Assembly (NCBI GenBank): GCA_036732755.1
Contig: DAINBU010000128.1
Coordinates: 1-13,315, forward strand
Source of the DNA: DASRRB01 sp036732755
GTDB taxonomy: Bacteria > Planctomycetota > B15-G4 > SIAN01
Direction of reading: 5' to 3'
DNA: 13,315 bases
Each line of letters starts with the position of its first letter. Position 1 is the stretch's first letter. The notes under the pieces are model-generated. The model was given only the letters and a program-made list of their open reading frames with translations, did no database searches and was not told the origin of the DNA. The position numbers were made by a program, and so were the translations under genes. This document shows positions 5,530-13,315 of this stretch, in pieces.

Positions 5530-8427
5530 TCAGTGCTTCCGGCTCGCCTCGAAGCGCAGCCGCAGTCCGTCCTTCTCGAAGGTGAGGCCGGCGGCGATCC
5601 GGGCCAGGTCCGACAGGGCGAGCGGCAGTTCGTCGCCGATGCGCGGGTCGGTCGGATGGCCGTGTTTCGTGCAGGTCAGGGCCTTCAAGCCGGCGTCGAC
5701 GGCATAGGCGCCGCCGTCGGGGCAGACGGGACGCACGCCGAAATGGTGTGCCGCCGTCTGCGCCGGATCGGCGTCGGGAGCGCGGCGGCGCAGCTCCTCG
5801 AGGAGCGGGAGGTTGGCGAAGCACGCCACTTCGTCGCGGTCGGCTTCGCGCGGCCCCCAGAGCCGCATCGCCAGCGGGAGGTGCGCGACGGCGACCGAGG
5901 CGCAGGCGTGCAGGCCCGGCCACGCGGCGGGCGCGGGAGGCGGCGCGATCTTGGGGTCGCGCTCCGCTTCCGGGAGGGCCGCGTTGCTGCGCGCCGCCGC
6001 GCGCTCGAGCGCGCGCTGGATCACGCCCTCGTCGAGCGAGACCCAGAAGCGCGAGCCGCTGCTTCCATAACAGAGCTGCCCGTTCGCGAACTCCTCGCCG
6101 AACGGCGATTCGGCGGACGGCCGCGGCTTGACGACGACGTACGACATCCCCGCGTGCTCGCGCGTCTCCCACATCAGTTGGTTCGGCATCGACTGCTCGA
6201 CGAAGGCGCGCATCGCGACGACGACGCCGGTGAACGCGAGCGGGTTGCGGATCGAGAGCGAGAGGCCGAACGGGATCGCCTTGCCGTTCTTCCCGAGGTA
6301 CTGCAGCGCGGCGTCCTCGTCCGTGGCGACCTTCGCAAACTCGGCCCAGAACGGGCCGTCGTCCAAGAAGAGCTCGACCGAATCCCCGAGCCAGGAGAGT
6401 CCCTTCGATTGGGCGCCGGGCACGCCGGGCAGCTGGTCGAAGAAGCCGCCGACCTCCTTCAGGAGCTCCGATTCGGGGTTCACGTGCAGCAGCAGATGGA
6501 ACAGCGCGTCGGCGTGCGGGTCGCCGTGCTTGGGACCGAGGCCGCCCTCGCCGCCCGCGAAGTCGCGCATCTGCGCGTATTCGGTGCCGCGGATCAGCGG
6601 CAGCACGGTGAGGTCGACCGCGAGCGGATCGCCGGTCTCGAACGCGAGCGCGATCGGATCGAAATACTGGCGCCAGTAGTTCTCGTAGTTGGAACGGAAG
6701 CGGACGTAGGCGTCGCGCTCGGCGGCGCTCGCGCTCGCGACCGGCGATTCCGAAACGGGAGTCAGGAATCCGGCGCCGCCGTGCACGCTGCAGCGCGCGC
6801 CGCCGTCGACGAACTCGAAGCGCGCCTCGGCGCCGGCCGGACAGTTCATTCCGGCTTTCTTCGCCAGCGAGTTCGCGTCCTCGCTCGCGCCCGCCGCGCG
6901 CATCCCTTCGAGGCGCGCCAGCACGGCGGCGCAGCGCAGGCGGCGGCTCTCGCCGATGCGCCACGCCGGGCCGCAGAAGCGGCGCAGGAACGGGTCGGAG
7001 AGGACGACGAGGCCGCCGCCGTGGGCCGTGGTGCCTGAAGCCACCGGGTAGCGCGCCCGGAAGTAGGCCATCTCGTCGCTCGCGCCGAGCGACGGGACGC
7101 CGGCGAGCCTGCCGGCGTGCAGGTCGAGCAGCCGCTCGAGCGCGGGCCGGGAGTTGGCGACGATCGCGACGCTCCCCTCCGCCGCGAAATAGGAGGCGAC
7201 GCGCCGGTCGGGGGAGGCGACGCCGCGGATCTTCACTCCGCCGTGCTCGCCCTCGACGTCGGCGCAGCCCGGGACGGCGGCGCGCGCCTCCTTCCAGCGC
7301 GCCGCCATCTGCAGCGCGAGCGCGTCGGTCGAGACGCAGTCGAACAGGACGGCGACGTCGGTCCCCTCGCGCAGGTAGGGGTCGGAGGCGGTGAAGGCGA
7401 CGGAGCGGACCAGCGTCGGGCCGAGCAGCCGCGCGATCGCGCTGGTGGAGAGGCAGATCTGCCGCTCGAGGCGGGCGCGCGTGCCGGCGTCCTCGCTGCG
7501 CGGCTCGAGCGCGTGCACGAGCGTGTCGCCGCGCTTCTCCATCTCGTCCAGCAGCGCGACCATCGCGGCGAACGAGTCGAAGCCGACGTAGATCTGGTCG
7601 ACCGGGACCCAGAGCGCGAGCGGCTCGATCACCGGCTTCTCGCCGTTCAGCCGCGCCTTCCAGTCGATGGCGGTGGTCGTGATCCCCTCGATCGACGCGA
7701 CCGGGACGGTCGCGTCCCCCGTCGCGTCGAGCTGGCGCATGCGGTCGATCTGCAGGTTCTCCTGCAGGGCGCGCCCGCCGCTGAAGAGCTCGAAGGTGTC
7801 GCCGAACTCGGAGCGGTCGAACGTGGTCGTCGAGCCGAGCGGCCCGACCCAGAACCACGCCTGCTCCGACGGCGGCGCGTTCGGATCGTCGGGGGGCGCG
7901 CCCTCGGCGAGCGCCTGGAACATCGGCGCACCGGGCAGCACGAGCGACGCGAGGAACGCCGCGTGCCGCTTCTTCGCCGCGTCGAACGCGTCGGCGCCGA
8001 CCTCGGGCGCGTCGGCGGGGAAGGTGAACGGGACGCGGTCGAGGCGCCGCACGCCGGTCTTGGCGTCGCGGCCCGGCAGCCAGAGCTCGCCGTGCGCGGG
8101 CGCGCCGGCGGCGGTCTTCACGAGCACGCGCCAGCGGCTCGGGTCGTCGCCGCCCGTCATGTGGTCGAAGGCGAAGACGCCCTCGCCGCCCTCGACGCGC
8201 ACGTCGGCCAGCGCGTGCAGCAGCCGTTCGACGTCGACGAAGTGGCCCCACCGGAACGTCGCGGCGTCGTCGGCCGCGGGCCGCTCGTCCTTCACGAGGT
8301 CGGCGACGCGCAGCGCGTGCACGACCTCGCCCTTCGCCGCGCCGCCGGAGGCCGCGCGCGCCGCCCCTGGCATCAGCGCGATCGTGAAGACGAGGGCGGT
8401 CCGGACTGCACGCGTCGCATTCGACAT
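5530..8427 (-). CDS. Large secreted protein of unknown function with two CP...CxxHG motifs
   Basis: A 965-residue protein I cannot assign to a named family. Residues 1-26 are a signal peptide (R-A-V-R-T, hydrophobic core, G-A-A-R-A-A). The start at 8427 is the ATG that begins this signal; an in-frame start at 8499 would only add a charged leader. No later membrane helix is evident, so the product is probably periplasmic or released. The middle (about 270-480) has the feel of DUF3352-like proteins, with segments such as D-Q-I-Y-V-G-F-D and V-A-I-V-A-N-S-R-P-A-L-E-R-L-L and then L-S-D-P-F-L-R-R-F-C-G-P-A-W-R-I. Two similar Cys motifs stand out: C529-P ... C546-S-V-H549-G and C902-P-D-G-G-A-Y ... 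C919-T-K-H922-G. They resemble the C-P-x-G-G-x-Y...C-x-x-H-G ending seen in some type II secretion and pilin-like proteins. It diverges from the gene at 8580. Confidence 0.75.
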   Translation of the reverse strand: MSNATRAVRTALVFTIALMPGAARAASGGAAKGEVVHALRVADLVKDERPAADDAATFRWGHFVDVERLLHALADVRVEGGEGVFAFDHMTGGDDPSRWRVLVKTAAGAPAHGELWLPGRDAKTGVRRLDRVPFTFPADAPEVGADAFDAAKKRHAAFLASLVLPGAPMFQALAEGAPPDDPNAPPSEQAWFWVGPLGSTTTFDRSEFGDTFELFSGGRALQENLQIDRMRQLDATGDATVPVASIEGITTTAIDWKARLNGEKPVIEPLALWVPVDQIYVGFDSFAAMVALLDEMEKRGDTLVHALEPRSEDAGTRARLERQICLSTSAIARLLGPTLVRSVAFTASDPYLREGTDVAVLFDCVSTDALALQMAARWKEARAAVPGCADVEGEHGGVKIRGVASPDRRVASYFAAEGSVAIVANSRPALERLLDLHAGRLAGVPSLGASDEMAYFRARYPVASGTTAHGGGLVVLSDPFLRRFCGPAWRIGESRRLRCAAVLARLEGMRAAGASEDANSLAKKAGMNCPAGAEARFEFVDGGARCSVHGGAGFLTPVSESPVASASAAERDAYVRFRSNYENYWRQYFDPIALAFETGDPLAVDLTVLPLIRGTEYAQMRDFAGGEGGLGPKHGDPHADALFHLLLHVNPESELLKEVGGFFDQLPGVPGAQSKGLSWLGDSVELFLDDGPFWAEFAKVATDEDAALQYLGKNGKAIPFGLSLSIRNPLAFTGVVVAMRAFVEQSMPNQLMWETREHAGMSYVVVKPRPSAESPFGEEFANGQLCYGSSGSRFWVSLDEGVIQRALERAAARSNAALPEAERDPKIAPPPAPAAWPGLHACASVAVAHLPLAMRLWGPREADRDEVACFANLPLLEELRRRAPDADPAQTAAHHFGVRPVCPDGGAYAVDAGLKALTCTKHGHPTDPRIGDELPLALSDLARIAAGLTFEKDGLRLRFEASRKH

Positions 8428-8579
8428 GGTGGGCTTCCGTATCGGAGGGGTCGCCGGACGAAGGGCGACGATTCGGTCATGGCCGCGCCGCGTTTGCAAG
8501 CCGATTCCGCGCTGCGCGCGCGCTAAAACGCTGCGTCCCGCGGACCTCCGCGTCCCCGGATTCGGGCGTCGGGAATCGA
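8428..8579. promoter_or_regulatory. Divergent intergenic region between two exported-protein genes
   Basis: This 152-bp gap lies between start codons facing away from each other, so it must hold the promoters of both genes or of one bidirectional control region. I could not find a convincing -35/-10 pair on either strand. A TTGCAA (from 8494) and a TAAAAC (from 8524) on the plus strand are too far apart (24 bases). Confidence 0.4.
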
Positions 8580-10895
8580 ATGGGCCAGCCGTTCCGCCGT
8601 GCGCAGCGACAAATCGGGCTCCTCGCGGTGCTCGCCGCGGCGGTGCCGTCGCGGGCCGCCGACGGGCCGGCCCGAAGCGGCGCGCTGATCCCCAGGAGCG
8701 ACTTCGCCCATCTCGAGGGCTGCGCGAAGGAGCTGGCGGCGAAGGGGTGCGCGGCGGAGGTCGCCGACCTGTTCGACGTGATGACGCGGCTCGGCAACGA
8801 GGGCGCCGCGCTCGCGAAGACGCGCGACGCGTGCACCAAGAGCCTGGAGAAGGTGAAGGCGAAGGCGCCCGCGAGCGGCGCGGCGGTGGCGTCGATCGCC
8901 CGCAACCTCCGCTCCTGCGCGAGCGACATGTCGAAGCAGATCGCCGCGCTCGACGTGAAGGACGCGGCGACGCTCGCGGAGCAGATCCTGCGCGTCGACG
9001 ACGAGCAGCCGCTCGCGCACGAGACGCTCGGCCACGTCTTCGAGAAGCCCGCCCACGCGAAGGCGGGGGCGGGCACCTGGACCACGCGGGAGCGGCAGCG
9101 CCTCGCCAGGCGGCGGCGCGAGATCGAGGCGGCGATCGCGCAGGTGCGCAAGCTCGAGATCCCGCTCGAGACCGCGCCCTCCGAGCTCGCCGCGTTGCAC
9201 GCGATCGACCCGTCGCCGGCCGTCGTCGTCCGCTACGGAAATCTGCAATTCCACACGACGATGGCGCCCGAGAAGATGCAGCGCATCGTGCGGCGCGGCC
9301 TGCAGGCGATGGCGCTCTCCAAGTTCCTGCGCGGCCTGCCGCTCGAGGTGCCCGCGGCGCTCAAGAAGGCGTCGTGCCGGTTCGTGATGCTCGAGGCGCG
9401 GACGATGTACGAGAAGGCGGTCGGGCTCGCCGTCGCGGCAAAAGGGCTCAAGGCCGAGCGCGCCGCCGCGGCGCTCGAGAGCGGCGGCTACATCGACGAA
9501 CGCGGCTTCTACGTCGAGCAGAGCGTGAGCGAGGTGAGCTGCTACTGCTTCGTCACGCTGATGATGGGGCTCGAGTACTACCGGGCGGGCGAGCACGAGC
9601 CGCAGCCGTGCCTGGTCGGCGGCCACCTCCACTGGCTCTGCCTCACCCTCTTCGGCAGCCCGCTGCCGGGCATCATCCACGATCCGGAGGACGTGCCGCG
9701 CGCGGAGAGGAGGACGAGCGACCGCGCCCGCGACGCGCAGGAGGAGCAGCGCGCCCGCGACGTCGCCGAGGCGGGCCTCTCCGGCGCGCGGCGCTGGATG
9801 ACCTTCCTGGCGTCACGCGGCGAGGACCCGCCCTGGTCGAACTCGTTCGTCGACGACATCTCGAAGCTCGTCGACCTCGACCTCGTGAAGAGCGCGTTCG
9901 TCGTCGAGTACCTGCAGGAGAGCTCGCTCTTCAACGAGCTGCTGCGCACGACCGCGCAGGACTACGACGACAAGCGGCCCCGAAAGGACGTGATCGAGCC
10001 CAAGCTCGACGGCGGGCTCGCCGCCTTCGAGGCGCGCTTCCACGCCTGGCTCCTGCCGAAGCCGACGCCGCTCGTCCAGCGCCTCGCCCTCCCGCCCGCC
10101 ACCGACGACAAGCCGACCCGGGAGGAGCAGGCGGCGCTCGCGGCGCTCGACCGCGCGCGCAAGCTCTCGTGGGACAGCTCGAAGTACGGGGAGTTCACGC
10201 CGCTGCAGATCGACCGCGAGCTCTCGAACGCGTGCGCCTTGCACGTGCGCTACCTGAAGCTCCACCCCGATCAGCTCGAGAAGTGGCCCGACGCGCACGA
10301 GGAGTACCCGGAGCAGGAGGGGTTCAGCAGCGAGGGGTGCTGGGCCGGGACGCACTCGGTGATCGCGCCGGGCGTCGCGACGGCGGAGGAGGCGGTCGCG
10401 GGCTGGATGGGGACCTTCTACCACCGCCTGCCGCTGCTCGAGCCGGGCCTCAAGCGCATCGGCTTCAGCCTCGAGGAGCGCATCGCGGTGCTCGACGCCG
10501 ACTCGCTCGTCGTGCCCGACAAGTTCGTCGGCTGCGTGGTCTGGCCGGCGCGCGACATGAAGGACGTGCCGACCCGCTTCACGCCGGGAGGCGAGCTGCC
10601 GAGTCCGGTGCCGGGCGCCGACGAGCGCGAGTTCGGCTACCCGATCACAGTGCAGACGACGCAGAAGAACGGCGAGATGGAGCTCGTCCTCTGCAAGGGT
10701 GCGAAGGCGAACGGGCCGCCCGTCGCGTGCCACGTCTCGACGCCGGCGCACCCGACCAACCCCGACCTCGCGCCGCCCGGCGCCTTCTGCCTGCTGCCCA
10801 AGGCGCGCCTCGAGCCGCGCGCGACCTACACCGTGGTCGCCACTGCGGCGGACGGCGAGGCGCCGCTCGTCTGGAGCTTCACGACCGGTGAGTGA
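8580..10895 (+). CDS. Large exported protein with C-terminal CAP-like and Ig-like domains
   Basis: A 771-residue protein. Residues 1-27 are a signal peptide ending S-R-A-A. The N-terminal third (30-200) is helical, Ala/Lys-rich, with paired Cys and a TPR-like stretch (I-L-R-V-D-D-E-Q-P-L-A-H-E-T-L-G-H, then T-W-T-T-R-E) that recalls planctomycetal repeat proteins. Residues 215-365 look like the shell of a peptidase-like domain, but the place of an HExxH zinc motif is taken by C344-L-V-G-G-H-L-H-W, so catalysis is doubtful. Residues about 545-635 form a CAP-like (SCP/YkwD) domain (L-S-N-A-C-A-L-H-V-R-Y ... H-E-E-Y ... A-G-W-M-G-T-F-Y-H-R-L-P-L-L). The tail (685-771) is Ig-like, opening G-Y-P-I-T-V and ending W-S-F-T-T-G. 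A weak GGGA precedes the ATG. The stop overlaps the downstream NADH dehydrogenase start. Function is unknown; export and the CAP fold are well supported. Confidence 0.8.
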   Translation: MGQPFRRAQRQIGLLAVLAAAVPSRAADGPARSGALIPRSDFAHLEGCAKELAAKGCAAEVADLFDVMTRLGNEGAALAKTRDACTKSLEKVKAKAPASGAAVASIARNLRSCASDMSKQIAALDVKDAATLAEQILRVDDEQPLAHETLGHVFEKPAHAKAGAGTWTTRERQRLARRRREIEAAIAQVRKLEIPLETAPSELAALHAIDPSPAVVVRYGNLQFHTTMAPEKMQRIVRRGLQAMALSKFLRGLPLEVPAALKKASCRFVMLEARTMYEKAVGLAVAAKGLKAERAAAALESGGYIDERGFYVEQSVSEVSCYCFVTLMMGLEYYRAGEHEPQPCLVGGHLHWLCLTLFGSPLPGIIHDPEDVPRAERRTSDRARDAQEEQRARDVAEAGLSGARRWMTFLASRGEDPPWSNSFVDDISKLVDLDLVKSAFVVEYLQESSLFNELLRTTAQDYDDKRPRKDVIEPKLDGGLAAFEARFHAWLLPKPTPLVQRLALPPATDDKPTREEQAALAALDRARKLSWDSSKYGEFTPLQIDRELSNACALHVRYLKLHPDQLEKWPDAHEEYPEQEGFSSEGCWAGTHSVIAPGVATAEEAVAGWMGTFYHRLPLLEPGLKRIGFSLEERIAVLDADSLVVPDKFVGCVVWPARDMKDVPTRFTPGGELPSPVPGADEREFGYPITVQTTQKNGEMELVLCKGAKANGPPVACHVSTPAHPTNPDLAPPGAFCLLPKARLEPRATYTVVATAADGEAPLVWSFTTGE

Positions 10896-12186
10896 CGTGC
10901 CGAGCGGCGCCGCGCGCGTCGTGATCGTCGGCGGCGGGTTCGCGGGGCTCGCGTGCGCCCGCCGGCTCGCGCGCGCGCCGGTCCGCGTGACGCTCGTCGA
11001 CCGCCGCAACCACCACCTCTTCCAGCCGCTGCTCTACCAGGTCGCGACCGCGGCGCTGAATCCGGGCGACATCGCGGCGCCGATCCGCGGGATCCTGCGC
11101 GGGCAGGCGAACGCCGACGTCGTGCTCGGCGAGGTCACGGCGATCGACCGGGAGCGGCGCAAGGTCGTCCTCGCCGACGGCGAGCTCGCGTGGGACTTCC
11201 TGGTGGTCGCGACCGGCGCGAACCATGCGTACTTCGGCCACGACGAGTGGGCCCGCTTCGCGCCCGGGCTCAAGACGGTGGAGGACGCGCTCGAGATCCG
11301 GCGGCGCGTGCTGCTCGCCTACGAGCGCGCCGAGCGCGAGGACGACCCGGAGCGGCGGCGCGCGTGGCTCACCTTCGTCGTCGTCGGCGGAGGGGCGACC
11401 GGCGTCGAGCTCGCCGGCGCGCTCGCGGAGATCGGCCGCCACTCGCTGGTGCGCGACTTCCGGCGCATCGATTCGTCGCAGGCGCGCATCGTCCTGATCG
11501 AGGCGGCGCCGCGGCTGCTGCCGCCGTTCGTGGAGATGCTGGCGGCCAAGGCGAAGGCGCAGCTCGAGCGTCTCGGCGCCGAGGTGCGCGTCGCGACGCG
11601 CGTCACGTCGATCGACGGCGACGGCGTGACGCTGCTCGCCGATGGACAGGAGACGCGGCTCGCTGCGAAGACGGTCCTGTGGGCCGCGGGCGTCGCCGCG
11701 TCGCCGCTGGCGAAGACGCTCGGCGTGCCGCTCGACCGCGCCGGCCGCGTGCCGGTCGAGCCGTCGCTCCTCGTCGTCGGCACGCGCGACCTCTTCGTCG
11801 CGGGCGACCTCGCCGCGTTCGCGGTCGACGGCAAGCCGGTGTCGGGCGTCGCGCCGGCGGCGATCCAGATGGGGCGCGCCGTGGCGGCGAACATCGAGCG
11901 CGCGCTGCGCGGCGAGGCGCTCCTGCCGTTCCGCTACCGCGACAAGGGTTCGCTCGCGACGATCGGGCGCGCCGCGGCCGTGGCCGACTTCGGGAGGCTC
12001 AAGGTCTCGGGCGCACTGGCGTGGCTGCTCTGGCTCGCCGTGCACATCTACTTCCTGATCGGCTTCCGGAACCGCGCGCTCGTCCTGTTCCAGTGGGCGT
12101 GGTCGTGGCTCACCGGCGGCCGCGGGGCGCGGCTCATCACCGATCCCAGGTCGGACGGCCGCGCCACCTCTTCCGCGAACGAGTGA
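10888..12186 (+). CDS. ndh: Type II NADH:quinone oxidoreductase (NDH-2)
   Basis: Membrane-peripheral flavoenzyme that passes electrons from NADH to quinone without pumping protons. The 432-residue length matches the family. Residues 11-20 hold the FAD-binding V-V-I-V-G-G-G-F-A-G with acidic D38, followed by N41-H-H-L-F-Q-P-L-L-Y-Q, characteristic of NDH-2. Residues 164-178 hold the second, NADH-binding nucleotide motif V-V-V-G-G-G-A-T-G-V-E-L-A-G. G306-D307 within L-F-V-A-G-D-L-A-A contacts FAD. A325-I-Q-M-G is the quinone-side signature. The C-terminal part (375-408) is amphipathic/hydrophobic and rich in Trp, for membrane attachment. The start chosen is GTG at 10888, overlapping the previous stop by eight bases, with GGAG 11 bases upstream. 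A second GTG at 10897 would start just after that stop. The coupling to a secreted-protein gene is unusual. Confidence 0.95.
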   Translation: MSDVPSGAARVVIVGGGFAGLACARRLARAPVRVTLVDRRNHHLFQPLLYQVATAALNPGDIAAPIRGILRGQANADVVLGEVTAIDRERRKVVLADGELAWDFLVVATGANHAYFGHDEWARFAPGLKTVEDALEIRRRVLLAYERAEREDDPERRRAWLTFVVVGGGATGVELAGALAEIGRHSLVRDFRRIDSSQARIVLIEAAPRLLPPFVEMLAAKAKAQLERLGAEVRVATRVTSIDGDGVTLLADGQETRLAAKTVLWAAGVAASPLAKTLGVPLDRAGRVPVEPSLLVVGTRDLFVAGDLAAFAVDGKPVSGVAPAAIQMGRAVAANIERALRGEALLPFRYRDKGSLATIGRAAAVADFGRLKVSGALAWLLWLAVHIYFLIGFRNRALVLFQWAWSWLTGGRGARLITDPRSDGRATSSANE

Positions 12187-12241
12187 TCGGCGTTTCGCCG
12201 GGTCGGCATCCCGAGCAAGAGACGCGGACGGGCGGTCATTC

Positions 12242-12268
12242 ACGCGGCCTCCCCGCGTTCGTAGTTTT
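12242..12268 (+). terminator. Weak possible intrinsic terminator after the NADH dehydrogenase gene
   Basis: A six-base stem ACGCGG/CCGCGT with a five-base loop is followed after six bases by a T-rich GTTTTCT. The stem is short and the T run is poor, so this is only suggestive. Confidence 0.25.
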
Positions 12269-12295
12269 CTGCGCATTCGACCCGAGTCCCGATGA

Positions 12296-12300
12296 AGAGG
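12296..12300 (+). promoter_or_regulatory. Ribosome-binding site of the methyltransferase gene
   Basis: AGAGG lies eight bases before the ATG at 12309 and supports that start over in-frame codons further upstream. Confidence 0.65.
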
Positions 12301-12308
12301 AAGCCGCC

Positions 12309-13154
12309 ATGTCGATCTCCGCCACGCCTGGACGCGAAGGCCCCGCCCCCGCCCCCGACCTCGCCGCAGTCAAGGTGCGCCAGCAGGCCGCCTGGTCCTC
12401 CGGCGACTACGCGGTGGTCGGCGCCACCATCCAATTGGTGAGCGAGCTCCTCTGCGAAGCCGTCGACCTGCGCTCCACCGACCGGGTGGTCGACGTCGCC
12501 GCCGGCAGCGGCAACACGGCGATCGCCGCCGCGCGCCGCGGCTGCGAGGTGGTGGCGGTCGACTACGTGCCGGCGCTGCTCGAGCGCGGCCGGCGGCGCG
12601 CCGCCGCCGAGGGGCTCGCCGTCGACTTCCGCGAAGGCGACGCCGAGAAGATCCCGCTCGCCGACGGCTCCTTCGACGTCGCGACCTCGACCTTCGGCGT
12701 GATGTTCACCGCCGACCACGCGAAGGCGGCGCGCGAGCTGATCCGCGTGGTGCGCAAGGGCGGGAAGATCGGGCTCGCGAGCTGGACGCCGGAGGGGCTG
12801 ATCGGCCGCATGTTCCAGCTCATCGGGAAGTACCTCCCGCCGGCGCCCGGAGTGCCGCCGCCGTCGGTGTGGGGGACCGAGGCGCGGCTGCGCGAGCTCT
12901 TCGGCGACTCGATCCGCGAGCTGCGCACGACGCGCCGCGAGCAGTGCTTCCGCTACCGCTCCTTCGACCAGTGGCTCGAAGTGATGTCGACGTGGTACGG
13001 GCCGATGGTGAAGACCTTCGCCGCGCTCGACGAGAAGAAGCGCGGCGAGCTCACGCGCGAGCTCGAGGAGTTGATGCTGCAGCGGAACCGTTCGGGCGAC
13101 GCGACGCTGGTCGTCCCGTCGGAGTACCTCGAGACGGTGATCGTCCTGCAGTGA
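12309..13154 (+). CDS. Class I SAM-dependent methyltransferase
   Basis: A soluble 281-residue methyltransferase of the UbiE/Methyltransf_11 type that uses S-adenosylmethionine; the acceptor is unknown. A Pro/Ala-rich N-terminus leads into a helix (V-R-Q-Q-A-A-W-S-S-G-D-Y) that commonly caps such enzymes. Motif I is V60-V-D-V-A-A-G-S-G-N-T, the acidic residue binding the SAM ribose is D85 in V-V-A-V-D-Y, and G110-D-A-E-K-I-P-L-A-D-G-S-F-D covers the adenine-contact and post-II region. R146-V-V-R-K-G-G-K is the usual motif III segment. The C-terminal half varies between families. The 122-bp gap from the NADH dehydrogenase gene with its own ribosome-binding site suggests separate expression, although co-transcription is possible. 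Quinone methylation would fit the neighbour, but nothing in the sequence proves it. Confidence 0.9.
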   Translation: MSISATPGREGPAPAPDLAAVKVRQQAAWSSGDYAVVGATIQLVSELLCEAVDLRSTDRVVDVAAGSGNTAIAAARRGCEVVAVDYVPALLERGRRRAAAEGLAVDFREGDAEKIPLADGSFDVATSTFGVMFTADHAKAARELIRVVRKGGKIGLASWTPEGLIGRMFQLIGKYLPPAPGVPPPSVWGTEARLRELFGDSIRELRTTRREQCFRYRSFDQWLEVMSTWYGPMVKTFAALDEKKRGELTRELEELMLQRNRSGDATLVVPSEYLETVIVLQ

Positions 13155-13315
13155 CGCCTCGCACGCGAGCGGCGGCGGGGAGGATGGAGCGGACGTCGAG
13201 GACGGGGGTGAAGAGGCCGCGGGGAGCAAGGCGGCGTGCTCGAACGCGCGACGGGCGGGAGCGGGTGGAGGGGCGGAGGGGAAAAAGGCTCGATGGACGG
13301 GACACGCTCGCCCCA
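13155..13315. other. Purine-rich 3' flank with no supportable gene
   Basis: The plus strand here is G- and A-rich, with a short GAAAAAGG near 13281. An ATG at 13293 lies too close to the edge to judge. I see no terminator hairpin or RNA gene. Confidence 0.5.

Noticed and set aside
5033..8251. A 1072-residue open frame on the minus strand
   Set aside because: It is almost entirely Arg/Ala/Gly repeats in a shifted frame of the 965-residue secreted protein, which has a signal peptide and balanced composition. It is a GC-driven shadow.
7667..10891. A 1074-residue open frame on the plus strand
   Set aside because: It crosses the divergent promoter region and runs antisense to one gene and out of frame with another, with Arg/Ala-rich low-complexity sequence.
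12240..13229. A 329-residue minus-strand frame opposite the methyltransferase
   Set aside because: It is antisense with no motif; the plus strand carries complete SAM-binding motifs and a ribosome-binding site.
13293..13315. Possible start of another plus-strand gene
   Set aside because: Only seven codons are visible before the edge and the upstream AAGG is too close to the ATG to be convincing.

Overview
The window is very GC-rich DNA with long open frames on nearly every strand, so real genes were chosen by protein character: signal peptides, recognisable motifs, ribosome-binding sites and sensible junctions. The content points to a bacterium of the Planctomycetota or a similar high-GC, poorly cultured lineage. 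The indicators are an ECF sigma factor fused through a membrane helix to carboxypeptidase-regulatory-like domains, a basic AT-hook/winged-helix chromatin-like protein, a CAP protein with a C-terminal Ig-like domain, and very large secreted proteins without clear homologues. That assignment is an inference from gene content; no rRNA or other marker gene is present.

Left part, minus strand (1-1411): the start of a metal-efflux cluster. In transcription order it has a small exported Cys-rich protein, a short lipoprotein with a His-rich linker and a C-terminal heavy-metal-binding domain, and a TolC/CusC-type outer-membrane lipoprotein that runs off the left edge. The last two are joined by a TGATG junction. 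The RND pump and adaptor would be expected beyond the edge.

Middle, minus strand (1485-8427): a 1068-residue sigma-factor/membrane/beta-domain fusion; a strong intrinsic terminator; a 161-residue AT-hook protein with a TTG start, a good Shine-Dalgarno sequence and a candidate promoter; and a 965-residue secreted protein of unknown function that carries two Cys-Pro...Cys-x-x-His-Gly motifs.

Right part, plus strand (8580-13154): diverging from the 965-residue gene across 152 bp is a 771-residue exported protein with a C-terminal CAP-like domain. Its stop overlaps the GTG start of a type II NADH dehydrogenase. A class I SAM-dependent methyltransferase with its own ribosome-binding site follows. 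The last 161 bases hold no gene that can be supported.

No tRNA, rRNA, CRISPR array, insertion sequence or phage gene was seen. The most unusual items are the membrane-tethered sigma fusion (with no anti-sigma gene beside it), the pair of divergent large exported proteins of unknown function, and the Cys-rich/metal-binding pair in front of the efflux gene.
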